Positions 36,857-46,117 are shown, numbered from the stretch's first letter. The stretch is DNA of 64,000 nucleotides from Nostoc edaphicum CCNP1411 (GCF_014023275.1 NZ_CP054698.1:3162001-3226000), one strand, 5' to 3'. The notes: generated from the letters alone by a model not told the origin. Numbers and translations are program-made.

Positions 36857-38581
36857 ATGCCAACTCAAAAGCCAACCCCTATCGACAGCAGTTCAGAAAG
36901 CAAAAAAGTGCCAGCCGAAGAACCATCGACAGACGAACTCCCAACTATAGAATTTCCCTCACGAGGGAAACTCAAAGCTAGTTCTTGGCGCATCCATCAA
37001 AAAATTGGCTATGGTTACTTTGTAGCGATCGGAATTGGCTTTTTTGGCTCACTGACTGGGTTGGTGATCGCCAACTACTACCGGGGAAGGGAAGTCAGAC
37101 AATTCAATCAAGCCTATGAACAAGGACAACTACTGAGTAATTATAAAGATGCAGTCATCGGGGCGCAATTACATAGCTCTAACCTAGTTGCTGTATTAGA
37201 AAATTCACAACAACTGCAAAGCAAAAAAGCTGATTTTCTGAAGAATGTTGAAAAAGCCAAGCAATTAGAGTCAAAAATTGGTGGATTTATTGACAGTAAA
37301 CCGAAAAGACTAGCAGCAACAAGTTCGACTTTACAGACCTTATTGCTGGATTACCAGACTAATTTAAAAGCTTACGTTGACCAAATAGAGGTTGTCTTGC
37401 AGGAAATTGATTCTCAGCAAGTGCAGCCTGAGGAGATTTCCTCTGCCCGATCGCAGTTATTAACAATAATGCGTGGTGGAACAGCCATGCGGCTAGACCA
37501 GCTTTCGCAAAACTTGACTAACATCCTGCAAACTGCTGAAGATCAAGAGCAAGAAAGGCAAAAAGCCGTTGAGCAGGCGAAAATCGTTGAGCGATTCATC
37601 GTGATCATGAGTATGCTGGTTTCGGTAGCGATCGCAGCTATTGTAGCTTGGCGTACCAGTCGGGCGATCGCTGAACCAGTTATCACTGTCACCCAAGTAG
37701 CTGAACAAGTTGCAAGGAAACATAATTTTGATTTGCGAGCGCCCGTTACCACTGAAGATGAAATCGGCCTACTCGCCAAATCTCTAAATCGTCTAATTGA
37801 GCGGGTATCTGAGCGAACAAAAGAACTACAACAAGCTAAAGAATTAGCCGAAGCTGCAAGCAAAGCAAAAAGCATATTTCTGGCCAATGTCAGCCACGAA
37901 TTACGCACACCATTAAATGCTGTCATTGGTTTGAGCCAACTTCTAGAAGACGATGCCACCGATCTTGGTTTATCGGGAGACTTTATCACAGACTTAGAAA
38001 CAATTAACGCTGCTGGTAAGCATTTACTGCACTTGATTAACGAAATCCTCGACTTGTCAAAAATTGAAGCGGGGAAAATGACCCTATATCCTGAGACATT
38101 CGAGATTGGGACGCTGATTCATAACGTCGTCCTCACAGTCAAACCAGCTATAGAAAAAAATGCCAATGTTTTAGAAGTGGATTTTGATGAGCAACTTGGC
38201 ACCATGTACGCTGATCAAACTAGGATGCGGCAGGTATTGTTAAACTTACTCAGCAACGCCAGTAAATTCACTACAAACGGCAAGGTGACGCTCACAGTCA
38301 AGAGAGAAAAAGATGAATTCCGACCGGAGGCTCCTTTGGGCAGCATTACTTTTACCGTTACCGACACAGGTATAGGTATGTCTCATCGTCAACAGCAGCA
38401 GTTATTTCAACCTTTTACACAAGGAGATACTTCGACTACGAAAAAGTATGGAGGAACGGGACTAGGGTTAGCAATTAGCCGTCACTTTTGCCAGATGATG
38501 GGTGGTGAAATTATTGTCAAAAGTCAGCCGGGAATTGGCTCTACTTTCACCATTCGTCTGCCAATGACTGTACAGGAATAA
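36857..38581 (+). CDS. Membrane sensor histidine kinase with HAMP domain
   Basis: This 574-residue kinase has TM1 ([21 protein letters not shown]), an extracytoplasmic helical sensor (about 75-245), TM2 ([18 protein letters not shown]), a HAMP domain (about 270-320), HisKA with the phosphoacceptor His347 in [17 protein letters not shown], and a full HATPase: N-box [15 protein letters not shown]1 DTGIGM, F-box-like [11 protein letters not shown]2 [18 protein letters not shown] at the right distance supports ATG 36857. The input signal is unknown; no response regulator gene is adjacent, so its partner lies elsewhere. Confidence 0.94.
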   Translation: MPTQKPTPIDSSSESKKVPAEEPSTDELPTIEFPSRGKLKASSWRIHQKIGYGYFVAIGIGFFGSLTGLVIANYYRGREVRQFNQAYEQGQLLSNYKDAVIGAQLHSSNLVAVLENSQQLQSKKADFLKNVEKAKQLESKIGGFIDSKPKRLAATSSTLQTLLLDYQTNLKAYVDQIEVVLQEIDSQQVQPEEISSARSQLLTIMRGGTAMRLDQLSQNLTNILQTAEDQEQERQKAVEQAKIVERFIVIMSMLVSVAIAAIVAWRTSRAIAEPVITVTQVAEQVARKHNFDLRAPVTTEDEIGLLAKSLNRLIERVSERTKELQQAKELAEAASKAKSIFLANVSHELRTPLNAVIGLSQLLEDDATDLGLSGDFITDLETINAAGKHLLHLINEILDLSKIEAGKMTLYPETFEIGTLIHNVVLTVKPAIEKNANVLEVDFDEQLGTMYADQTRMRQVLLNLLSNASKFTTNGKVTLTVKREKDEFRPEAPLGSITFTVTDTGIGMSHRQQQQLFQPFTQGDTSTTKKYGGTGLGLAISRHFCQMMGGEIIVKSQPGIGSTFTIRLPMTVQE

Positions 38582-38820
38582 ATTACCCAGATTTCTCACC
38601 ACACCTCTCAAAGCCTGCTCAAGAGAAGGGGAGCAGGGGAGAAGTTGCAGTAAGTTTTCCCCTCTGCCCCTCTGCTCCATCAAACGCCTGAAGCTTGTGA
38701 GAAATGCGGGATTAGAGTGGAAGTGCGATCGCTAATCGAGAAAAATCTCTCACATCACGCTACTTAAATAACACTACAGCTTTTACAGCAATTTTCAGAT
38801 AAACTGATTTTCTAGAGTAT

Positions 38821-38912
38821 TAGGACTTACGCAAAACTACACGTGGTAGAGGCAATCCATAATTTCCCATACCGTAAAATTAGGATTTGGGCTATTGTTT
38901 GCGTAAGTCCTA
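38821..38912. repeat. 92-bp MITE with 15-bp perfect terminal inverted repeats
   Basis: The ends TAGGACTTACGCAAA (38821-38835) and TTTGCGTAAGTCCTA (38898-38912) are perfectly complementary. TA flanks either side fit a short target duplication. A half copy TAGGACTTACGCA is found at 56778-56790. This is a non-autonomous mobile element. Confidence 0.75.
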
Positions 38913-38960
38913 TAGCGTTTCTCGACAAGCGTGAAGTACAATTTTGACCTCACTTCCATT

Positions 38961-38991
38961 CCTCTCTCCTAAAAGGAGCTACGGTGTACAC
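38961..38991. repeat. Outer inverted repeat, left arm
   Basis: CCTCTCTCCTAAAAGGAGCT plus ACGGTGTACAC pairs with the right arm at 40805-40835 (30 of 31 bases). It contains a mobile end (GCTACGGTGTACAC). Together they bracket the whole IS4 region. Confidence 0.8.
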
Positions 38992-39034
38992 ACAACACAA
39001 GTCAAATTACCCCCCTTAATCCCCCCTTTTTAAG

Positions 39035-40525
39035 GCTACCGTGTATACACAAGTCCATCCAGAGCGAGTTTCCAGCCGATAAAGATGGATTCAAATTGTC
39101 TTAAACCATGAACAAGGGTAGGCATTCCAGGAGGCCTACCAGAGGTATAACCAGACCATCCACCAAGTCGAGCAATGATCCAAGTAGCCCAGGGCAAACA
39201 ACCCCGTGGATAAGGATTTTGTAATTTTTTGGTATCGCCTTCAACAGAAGATTGAAGTCCTAATAAGCATTGCTGCTGCTTTTGACAAAAGGTAAGCTCG
39301 GCAGAAAGTTGAGTATTATCGCGTCCCTCAACCATTTGTAAGGTTCGCACGGCTACGGACAAAGCAAGGATTGTTAGGCGTTGAATTGCAATACTAGACT
39401 CTAACTGAGTCGCTTCGATATTCAATCCAGCTTTTTTGAGAGTGGCAAAAAGTTGTTCAATCTTCCATCGCCATCCGTACCACTTAATGACTCGCAGTGC
39501 CTGTTCCAAGCAGACAACAACGTGAGTTGTCAGCAACCGCCAATGAATCGGTTCTTGTCCTGCGGGTGGTTGGACTTCCAGAGCTTCAACAGCAAAAAAG
39601 GGTAACACTAGGAGGATAGCCAAAAACGCCTAATTTATCGGGGCGTTGAATCTCAACTTGTCCACAACGAAACAATAAGCATTGCTTCTCTTGGCATTCG
39701 CTTTCGACGTGAGTCTGCGGGAACGTTAATTATATAAGTACCTTCACAAGGCTGCTGACTTAAGTAGTCGAATAGTGATTCAGACCGCCCTAACAATCGA
39801 CGATCTTGGCAAGCTCTTATCAGTAAATGATTGTTTTTATTGGGTACAGTTGCAAATTCCTCAAATAAATCCGATTCGCGGTCGCCAATATGAGTTACCA
39901 TTTTTGCTCCACCCACTTCAAAGCATCGCTTACTACTTTCTGCCGATGCTAACCATTTGTAAGATTCTTTCTCCTCAATTGGTAAATTTTGATAGTCACG
40001 AGTTATGTTTATCTGCATGGTTTATAGCTCGGCTCCACAGTTTTACTGTGCTTAACCCCAGTGGAAATCCACTCTCACCATCTAATACCAATGTTGGATG
40101 GATATAAAACCCGACATCTGTGTTATTGCCTACTACTCCTAATCCTGGCGGTGACAGCCTACCTGCATGAGACTGCAAGTTAATCTCGCTAGTATCGCTA
40201 ATCGCTAATACGTGTCGTTTTGCCAGATGAAACTCGCAATCATCCGAAAGGCTACGTACTAGTTCTGATAGTGTTACGTTTTCATTCTCCAAAAACCGAT
40301 AATAACCCATCTGTTCTGCCCAATTTCGACTTATTTGCCGGATATTTATCGATTGGTGCTTACGAATCGCCTCGTATAATGCTGCCCCCTTTTTATCAGC
40401 CTTGGGTCTCCAAATGCCGTTCCTGGTGTCGTCGAAGCGTGAATTAAGATTGGATTATCCATAGTTTTTGCTTCTCAAAAATCCTCTGCACCTACTTTAC
40501 ATCCGACTTGTGTATACACGGTAGC
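39035..40525 (-). mobile_element. IS4-family insertion sequence with 24-bp inverted ends, decayed
   Basis: The left end AAGGCTACCGTGTATACACA plus AGTC (39032-39055) and the right end GACTTGTGTATACACGGTAGCCTT (40505-40528) are perfect inverted repeats of 24 bp. Between them lies one broken IS4-type transposase gene. The outer flanking 9-mers are CTTTTTAAG (39026-39034) and CTTGGCAAG (40526-40534): related but not identical, so no clean target duplication is left. The element is about 1491 bp if the ends begin at GCTACC. Confidence 0.85.
39036..40462 (-). pseudogene. IS4-family transposase, several frameshifts
   Basis: Read across frames the protein begins MDNPILIHASTTPGTAFGDP (ATG 40462) and continues ALYEAIRKHQSINIRQISRN, then MGYYRFLENENVTLSELVRS. 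The IS4/Tn5 landmarks are the first Asp in AISDTSE, the second in THIGDRESDLFEE, and the YREK signature Y-(2)-R-(3)-E-(6)-K in WYGWRWKIEQLFATLKKAG. Frame breaks lie near 40408 (a short G run), 40005, 39680 and 39615. The stop codon (39036) overlaps the left inverted repeat. No active transposase is made. IS4-family elements such as IS50 leave 9-bp duplications, which fits the related MITEs here. Confidence 0.87.
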
Positions 40526-40650
40526 CTTGGCAAGGGGGGATTAAGGGGGGTAATTAGACTTGTGTATACACCGTAGCCTTGGCAAGGGGGGAAACAAGAA
40601 AAATCTAGTTCCCTCCCCTTGCAAAGGGGAGGGTTAGGGTGGGGTGAAAC
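40505..40650. repeat. Tandem mobile ends and C/G-run module to the right of the IS
   Basis: GACTTGTGTATACACGGTAG (40505) is followed by CTTGGCAAGGGGGGATTAAG and a second end GACTTGTGTATACACCGTAG (40557-40576), again followed by CTTGGCAAGG. Then come AATCTAGTTCCCTCCCCTTG and GGGAGGGTTAGGGTGGGG. The same module is at 31215-31305, 51105-51190 and 60795-60880. The tandem arrangement suggests recombination between copies. Confidence 0.75.
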
Positions 40651-40804
40651 ATTGGTTAGGGACTTTCAAGAAATAAATTATCCATTTTGTGGGGTGGGCA
40701 ACATGAGCGCCCTAAATCTGGGACGGGTGGGGACACCCGTCCCACAAGAAAATTTGGGATGTTTTTTTATTTGGAAGTCCCTTAATTAGCGATTTCATAT
40801 TTGT

Positions 40805-40835
40805 GTGTACACCATAGCTCCTTTTAGGAGAGAGG
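40805..40835. repeat. Outer inverted repeat, right arm
   Basis: GTGTACACCATAGCTCCTTT plus TAGGAGAGAGG is complementary to 38961-38991 with one mismatch. It marks the right limit of the nested mobile region. Confidence 0.8.
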
Positions 40836-40927
40836 CTTTGATATTATTGTGTTATTTATGTTTTTGGTAGTCTACAGGTCTTTCTAGAGCTTGTTCCGTT
40901 TCAGCAACACTCTGTAGAGTTTCAATT

Positions 40928-41872
40928 ATGTCTGACGCAATTATTCAATCTGAATTATTGGATCACAAAGCTAATCACGAGCAAAAACTCTGCCAGATTC
41001 TCACTGTACAAGAATTAAGTGTTCTAAACGATCGCTCCAACAGCAAAGGGCTAGTTCAACTGGCTTTTCATCTCACTATTATGGGTTGCAGTGGCTACTT
41101 GTGGGCAACAAACTTTGGTAATTGGTCGGTGGCTATACCAGCACTGTTAATCTACGGCTTCAGTCTGGCTTCGATGTTTGCATCAATGCACGAATGCGTT
41201 CACAGAACGGCTTTCGCTAACAATCGTTTGAATGATTCCGTGGCTTGGTTTTCCGGCTTGCTCTCATTTTACAACAGCACGTTTTTTCGTCGTTATCATA
41301 AATGGCATCACCGCTACACTCGCGTTCCTAACAAAGATCCAGAATTGACTGATCTCAAACCCAGCAACCTGGGCAAATACTTGTTGATAATTAGCGGTTT
41401 ACCGTGGTGGTGGGGCAAGATAAGTGGGCATTTTCAGGTTGCAACTGGTCAATTTGACGATTTTCCATTTGTGTCAGAAGCAGCACGAGCCGAAGTTATT
41501 CGTTCTACACGTTGGCAATTAAGTATTTATGCTGGTGCTATCGTTCTCTCGATAGCATTTAATCAGCCTTGGTTTTTCCTGTATTGGCTGCTGCCGCTTC
41601 TTGTGGGCCAGCCGATTCTCCGTTTCATTCTGCTTGCAGAACATACAGGTTGCACTCTTGACGCCAATCTGCTTACAAACACGCGCACAACGCTAACTCT
41701 CTGGCCTGTGCGATTTTTCATGTGGAATATGCCATTTCACGCAGAGCATCATTTGTATGCATCAATTCCGTTCCACGCTTTACCAAAAGCACATCAGCTA
41801 TTGAGCAAACACTTTACCCACATTGAACCTGGCTATCTGAAAGTCAACTGGGATATCATAACTAATTCGTAA
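40928..41872 (+). CDS. Fatty acid desaturase family protein
   Basis: This 314-residue integral membrane di-iron enzyme has the three histidine clusters of the family: HECVH in ASMHECVHRTAF, HKWHH in RRYHKWHHRYT, and HAEHH in MPFHAEHHLYASIP. Hydrophobic segments flank them (LVQLAFHLTIMGCSGYLWAT, IPALLIYGFSLASMF, SIYAGAIVLSIAF, WFFLYWLLPLLV). It could act on acyl lipids or another substrate such as a carotenoid; the H-box spacing alone does not decide. No partner ferredoxin gene is adjacent. It sits just after the IS region, with repeats before and after. Confidence 0.88.
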   Translation: MSDAIIQSELLDHKANHEQKLCQILTVQELSVLNDRSNSKGLVQLAFHLTIMGCSGYLWATNFGNWSVAIPALLIYGFSLASMFASMHECVHRTAFANNRLNDSVAWFSGLLSFYNSTFFRRYHKWHHRYTRVPNKDPELTDLKPSNLGKYLLIISGLPWWWGKISGHFQVATGQFDDFPFVSEAARAEVIRSTRWQLSIYAGAIVLSIAFNQPWFFLYWLLPLLVGQPILRFILLAEHTGCTLDANLLTNTRTTLTLWPVRFFMWNMPFHAEHHLYASIPFHALPKAHQLLSKHFTHIEPGYLKVNWDIITNS

Positions 41873-41975
41873 TTCGTAATGACGCTCTCTACGAGACGCT
41901 AAAAGCGTAGCTTGCTTCTCTGTAAGAGTACGCGGACTCGCTAACGCTGCGCTAACGTAATTCGTAATTAGGACA
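41865..41975. repeat. Cluster of small dispersed repeats in an AATTCGTAATT stretch
   Basis: TAATTCGTAATTCGTAAT is followed by CTCTCTACGAGACGCTAAAA, GCTTCTCTGTAAGAGTACGC and GGACTCGCTAACGCTGCGCT, then returns to AACGTAATTCGTAATTA. It looks like several small elements stacked in a tandem repeat. Confidence 0.6.
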
Positions 41976-42138
41976 CACAGAAAATGGCTGGCGTTGGTGA
42001 TAAAGAAACTTTACTATCCTTCCCCATTCCCCATTCCCCATTTCCCATTCCCTTTAATTTTTATTTGCTCTAGACTCGACCTTAACGCACCTTTGTCAGA
42101 TCATAAAGAATGATTAAGAAAAACGAGTATAGACAAAC

Positions 42139-43386
42139 ATGATAAAAATGCTAGCTGAAAACTTAATGGGGATTGAAGCAAGATTACAAATTAATTGGGT
42201 TTGGCTAAATGCCAGCTTACAGTTTGCTATTTGGGGAATTTTTTCACTTTTACTCGCTGAAGTCTTGAGAGACAGTTACCATGCTTTGTGTCACCAAGTC
42301 AATTGGCTTGCTAAATGGCACAACAAGCACCACATGGCTTATCGCCGCGATTTATCGATAGTTTCCCTGAAAGTTTACCAAGAATCCCAGCTATATCACG
42401 ACATTTTAGAGTCGAGTCTACTGTTAATGGTATTGGTAGTCATTGCCTTAGTTGTCCAGCAAATGGGGTTATGGCTGGGAGTAGCTTATGCTTGTACCTT
42501 CTTGTATGGCGCGTCTGTGCGATATTTTCAGGGAAAAATTGATACAGACTACAACCACCTACCTGGCCCTTTAGAAACAATTCCATCCATTTGGTGGGTG
42601 AATCGGTCTTACCATTGGCGGCATCATTTTGATGATGTCAACGCTTACTACAGTGGTGTCTTTCCCTTGGTGGATAAAATTCTTGGTACAGGACTGTCTC
42701 TCAAGGGTAAAACCATCGCTTTAACCGGAGCATCAGGAGCCTTGGGTCAAGCGTTGACGGCTGAACTTGTAAAGAATAATGCTAAAGTTGTCGCATTAAC
42801 CACTAATCCAGAAAAATTAGTAGAGCAAGCTGGGGTGAAGGTAATTCCCTGGCAGTTGGGTAATGAAGCTAATTTGAGGGATAGTTTAGAGAAAGTAGAT
42901 ATTTTAATTATCAACCACGGAGTCAATGTCTACACTAGCCGTACACCAGAGGCTATCAACTCCTCTTATGAGGTGAATACCTTTTCCGCATTGCGGTTGA
43001 TGGATATATTTTCGACAACTGTAACAGGGCCACAAGCAAAAGCAACTAAGGAAATCTGGGTGAATACTTCTGAGGCTGAGGTTTCTCCAGCGCTGAGTCC
43101 GCTTTATGAACTCAGCAAGCGATCGCTAGGAGATATAATTACCCTTAAGCGCTTGGATGGGGATTGTGTAATTCGCAAGTTAATTCTTGGCCCATTTAAG
43201 AGTCAACTGAATCCTTATGGAGTGATGTCTGCACCGCAAGTTGCTCGTGCTATCTTATTTTTGGCGCGGCGAGACTTCCGAAATATTATTGTGACAATAA
43301 ATCCTCTTACCTATCTACTATTTCCCTTAAAAGAAACTAGTACATGGTTATACTATCGAATCTTCAGCCGGACAGCAAAAAGTTAG
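42139..43386 (+). CDS. Sterol desaturase-like / short-chain dehydrogenase fusion protein
   Basis: This 415-residue fusion has two domains. Residues about 1-195 are a fatty acid hydroxylase/sterol desaturase-type membrane domain with His clusters HALCH, HNKHH (KWHNKHHMAYRR) and HWRHH (SYHWRHHFDD) and hydrophobic helices. Residues about 200-400 are a short-chain dehydrogenase: KTIALTGASGALGQALTAEL (glycine motif), NHGVN in place of the NAG motif, and a Tyr-x3-Lys in LYELSKRSLGD. Such 'bifunctional sterol desaturase/short chain dehydrogenase' proteins are found in cyanobacteria. Both domains look intact. Substrate and product are unknown. The neighbouring desaturase may act in the same lipid or carotenoid pathway. 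Confidence 0.9.
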   Translation: MIKMLAENLMGIEARLQINWVWLNASLQFAIWGIFSLLLAEVLRDSYHALCHQVNWLAKWHNKHHMAYRRDLSIVSLKVYQESQLYHDILESSLLLMVLVVIALVVQQMGLWLGVAYACTFLYGASVRYFQGKIDTDYNHLPGPLETIPSIWWVNRSYHWRHHFDDVNAYYSGVFPLVDKILGTGLSLKGKTIALTGASGALGQALTAELVKNNAKVVALTTNPEKLVEQAGVKVIPWQLGNEANLRDSLEKVDILIINHGVNVYTSRTPEAINSSYEVNTFSALRLMDIFSTTVTGPQAKATKEIWVNTSEAEVSPALSPLYELSKRSLGDIITLKRLDGDCVIRKLILGPFKSQLNPYGVMSAPQVARAILFLARRDFRNIIVTINPLTYLLFPLKETSTWLYYRIFSRTAKS

Positions 43387-43406
43387 TTGATAATTTCCAG
43401 GTAATA

Positions 43407-43580
43407 ACCCAGATATCAATACGGTTCGTTAAGGCTTTTTGATGAAAATTTTAGATCACAAAGATTCGATAATTTATCACAAAGACGCGATAAATCGCCG
43501 TCTCTACAAAAGACCGATTATTGTAGAGATGGCGATTCATCGCGTCTTTTGTCTTAACCAAACCGTATTGACCCAGATAT
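43407..43580. mobile_element. 154-bp MITE with 10-bp target-site duplication
   Basis: The direct repeat ACCCAGATAT occurs at 43407-43416 and 43571-43580. Between them (43417-43570) the ends CAATACGGTTCGTTAAG and TTAACCAAACCGTATTG are inverted. The interior is a 29-bp hairpin of AAAGACGCGATAAATCGCCG-type sequence (43481-43509 / 43521-43549, 27 of 29 bases). Non-autonomous element; its right duplication touches the end of a broken xisH gene. Confidence 0.88.
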
Positions 43581-43813
43581 TAGTTCAAGTAATAATTTTC
43601 TAGATCAGTGACTGGAGAAGCGCCTATAAAGCTTTTAATTTCGACTGCTATTTTCTCTCCACTTTTTTCGGCAGCTATGAGTTTTTCTGCACCTAAGTCA
43701 ATATATAAATTTCTTGTACCCCATTTGATAATAAATGGATCTTTGGTGATTTGCCAACTATCTTTTTATAGGGCATTTCTAACCGCATTATGGTAAATGT
43801 CTTTAGCTGGCAT
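43580..43813 (-). pseudogene. xisH: Truncated xisH with an in-frame stop
   Basis: On the minus strand ATG 43813 opens MPAKDIYHNAVRNAL, then TAA, KDSWQITKDPFIIKWGTRNL, YIDLGAEKLIAAEKSGEKIA and VEIKSFIGASPVTDLENYYLN, then a stop at 43580. This is the first ~77 codons of XisH with one stop at codon 16. The C-terminal half and xisI are absent. The truncation coincides with the MITE border (ACCCAGATAT ends at 43580), though the stop TAA itself is in flanking sequence. Full-length counterpart at 17136. Confidence 0.88.
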
Positions 43814-44071
43814 AGGGAGAAATTTATATTACAATCTATACTAGATTAATTTGGGAAATTACAGCACTCTTGTTGGTTTGGCGCAAAGTCGTAGATCAGA
43901 AAAATTTATCGTTAGGCTTCAGAAGGAACTACCAGATATAAAATGTGTTCAGATTGTTTTTTCTCAAAGCCGAGCGATAGTTGATTTTTTGTACTAACAA
44001 GGTAAAAATTAGCTATAATCACAGCAAAAATGCTGCTCTCCTAAATCTAAAATTCCAAATTTAAAATTGAT
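43814..44071. other. Short stretch before the MscS gene
   Basis: About 260 bp. A start-less plus-strand reading NYSTLVGLAQSRRSEKFIVR then LQKELPDIKCVQIVFSQSR looks like a protein scrap but has no start or family. Otherwise spacer. Confidence 0.35.
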
Positions 44072-45097
44072 ATGATCGAATGGATTCCGTCGATAGCATT
44101 TATTCTAGGTGGCTTACTGGCTGGGATAATTGGTGAAAAAGTTATCTTCAAAAAACTTGAAACATTCGTTAATAACAAACGAATTGCCGGGGGTAATATT
44201 ATATTTCACTCTCTGCACCGCATGACTTTTATTTGGTTTGTCATTGGCGGTTTCTTTTGGGCAATTCTGAGTTCTCCACTCAAGCCAGATGTTGCAATTG
44301 TATTGCAAAAAATTCTGACGATCGCACTGCTGTATTCAGTAACCCTAGTTTTAGCAAGATTGACTGCTGGTTTTGTTAATTTATTTATTCGCAGAACGGA
44401 AGGGGTTCCCACATCGCTAATTTCTAACCTTGCTAAGATTACTGTTTTAGTTTTGGGAACATTAATCATATTGCAAACGGTAGGTGTTCAAATTACACCG
44501 ATCATCACAACTTTAGGGATTGGTGGTTTAGCAGTTGGTTTAGCACTTCAAGACACACTTGCAAACTTGTTTTCTGGTTTTTACTTAATTATATCTAAGC
44601 AAGTTAGAACCGGAGACTATGTGAAGTTAGATGCTGGACATGAGGGATATGTTATAGATATTTCTTGGCGCAATACGACTATTAAAGAAATTTCAAATAA
44701 TGTAGTTATTGTTCCTAACTCTAAGTTGTCTTCTGCCATTTTCACCAACTACCATTTACCCGCAAAGGAAATTACTTTAACAATGGATGTGGGTGTAAGT
44801 TATGATAGCGATTTGGAAGAAGTCGAAAAAGTGACTGTAGAAGTTGCCAAAGAAGTCATGCAAGAAATTGCACCGGAATTAAAAGAGAGTGAACCGTTTA
44901 TCAGATTTCATACTTTTAATGATTTTAGTATAGATTTTACGCTTTATATGCGCGTAAATGAATACTTTGATCAGCGTATTGGTAAACATCTATTTGTTAA
45001 GAAGTTACATAAACGCTATCAGAAAGCCGGAATTCAAATTCCTTTTCCGATTAGGGAAGTGTATATGCAAGATAATTCAGCTATGGAACGAAATTAG
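44072..45097 (+). CDS. MscS-type mechanosensitive ion channel
   Basis: This 341-residue protein has four to five N-terminal hydrophobic segments and the MscS core: the pore helix TTLGIGGLAVGLALQDTLAN with alternating Gly and Ala, then NLFSGFYLIISKQVRTGDYV (beta domain entry), WRNTTIKEISNNVVIVPNS and an alpha/beta C-terminal domain. MscS channels open on membrane stretch and release solutes during hypo-osmotic shock. No signal or cyclic-nucleotide domain. Stands alone; followed by a MITE-like repeat. Confidence 0.92.
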   Translation: MIEWIPSIAFILGGLLAGIIGEKVIFKKLETFVNNKRIAGGNIIFHSLHRMTFIWFVIGGFFWAILSSPLKPDVAIVLQKILTIALLYSVTLVLARLTAGFVNLFIRRTEGVPTSLISNLAKITVLVLGTLIILQTVGVQITPIITTLGIGGLAVGLALQDTLANLFSGFYLIISKQVRTGDYVKLDAGHEGYVIDISWRNTTIKEISNNVVIVPNSKLSSAIFTNYHLPAKEITLTMDVGVSYDSDLEEVEKVTVEVAKEVMQEIAPELKESEPFIRFHTFNDFSIDFTLYMRVNEYFDQRIGKHLFVKKLHKRYQKAGIQIPFPIREVYMQDNSAMERN

Positions 45098-45098
45098 A

Positions 45099-45211
45099 CC
45101 TGGCGACTAGAAGTCGCGGCTACACAGACAAAACCCACCTCCGTGGGTTAAAAACCTTGATTTTTTCTTAGTGGACTTAAGTTGTATAGCCGCGATTTCT
45201 AATCACCTGGT
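45099..45211. repeat. 113-bp MITE-like repeat, imperfect inverted ends
   Basis: The ends CCTGGCGACTAGAAGTCGCG then GCTACACA (45099-45126) and TGTATAGCCGCGATTTCTAA then TCACCTGG (45184-45211) are inverted with about five differences in 28. Interior hairpin AACCCACCTCCGTGGGTT. A relative lies at 6885-6994. Confidence 0.75.
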
Positions 45212-45224
45212 GGAAAATGTGAGC

Positions 45225-46004
45225 TTAAATTGCTAATGCTCGTTTTTCTAATGGTAGTTCAAAGCGATCGCCTGGTTTCGGCTCAAGTACCCGTGTTGAA
45301 ATATTGTTCTTCTCTAGTAACGAACGAAATTCTTCAGCACTTCCTTTAGTCTGAATCAATTTCATCAGCAATCCTTCAAACGCCACATCACCACCAGCAG
45401 CCGTAGGTATTATTACTTGAGGTTGTAATGACTTTACTACTTCCAAAGCACTATTTTTGCCTTTAATAATCGGCCCAAGCAAAGGCAATGTCATGTCAAT
45501 AAACGGTGTAATCACGACATCGATAGGTGCAGATTGCTGAAGTTGTGGAGAATGATAACCATGAGGCTCGTAGTATACAGTTAGACCACTCTCCAATTCT
45601 TTGAGGAGATAACTATTTTCTACCAGAGTAGGGCCAATGGGGGAGCCGGGGAAAGCTTTGATTTCAACTTGATTATTTAAACTGAAAGTTTCACCATGAG
45701 CCAATACTGTAACTTGGGTGTAACCTAACTGCTGTACTACCTTGGCAGCATTGGGAGAGGCTACAACTTTGATGCTGTGGTCGAGTACCTGAAGCGTTGG
45801 TGGGTGAGCGTGGTCTTCTAAACCTTGAGAGAGCAGAATCAGATCAATATTATCTGGGATTGGGCGATTTTGCGATCGCGAACCTTTGAATAACCAATCC
45901 AAGTTGCTGAAAATTAACGAACCAACCAGCCAAGGGTCAATCAGTATTCTTTTCCCACCAATTTCCAGTAACCAAGAGTTGCTGTCGAACCAAGTTAAAA
46001 ACAT
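45225..46004 (-). CDS. Metallo-beta-lactamase-fold protein with partly degenerate metal motif
   Basis: About 259 residues. The pattern is that of the family beginning MFLTWFDSNSWLLEIGGKRI then LIDPWLVG. The metal box reads LLSQGLEDHAHPPTL, keeping DHAH but replacing the first His of the usual SHxHxDH (S-Q-G-L-E-D-H). Later parts have EPHGYHSP and IIPTAAGGD. The frame extends upstream to 46040; 46004 is chosen because it matches the family start, but ATG 46034 is possible and no ribosome site decides. It is divergently oriented to the VOC gene. Confidence 0.8.
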   Translation of the reverse strand: MFLTWFDSNSWLLEIGGKRILIDPWLVGSLIFSNLDWLFKGSRSQNRPIPDNIDLILLSQGLEDHAHPPTLQVLDHSIKVVASPNAAKVVQQLGYTQVTVLAHGETFSLNNQVEIKAFPGSPIGPTLVENSYLLKELESGLTVYYEPHGYHSPQLQQSAPIDVVITPFIDMTLPLLGPIIKGKNSALEVVKSLQPQVIIPTAAGGDVAFEGLLMKLIQTKGSAEEFRSLLEKNNISTRVLEPKPGDRFELPLEKRALAI

Positions 46005-46117
46005 AAATTTTGTGAAGATAACGCCTACCTTCATTATCAATCGTGTCAGCTTTCTATGTAAGCAATGAGGCCAATACCTACATTCTTCCGGTTAAGTCTA
46101 CACACGGAGTTCTTTTT

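Noticed and set aside
43850..43996. Coding-like stretch NYSTLVGLAQSRRSEKFIVR
   Set aside because: No start codon in good context and no recognised family; too short to call.
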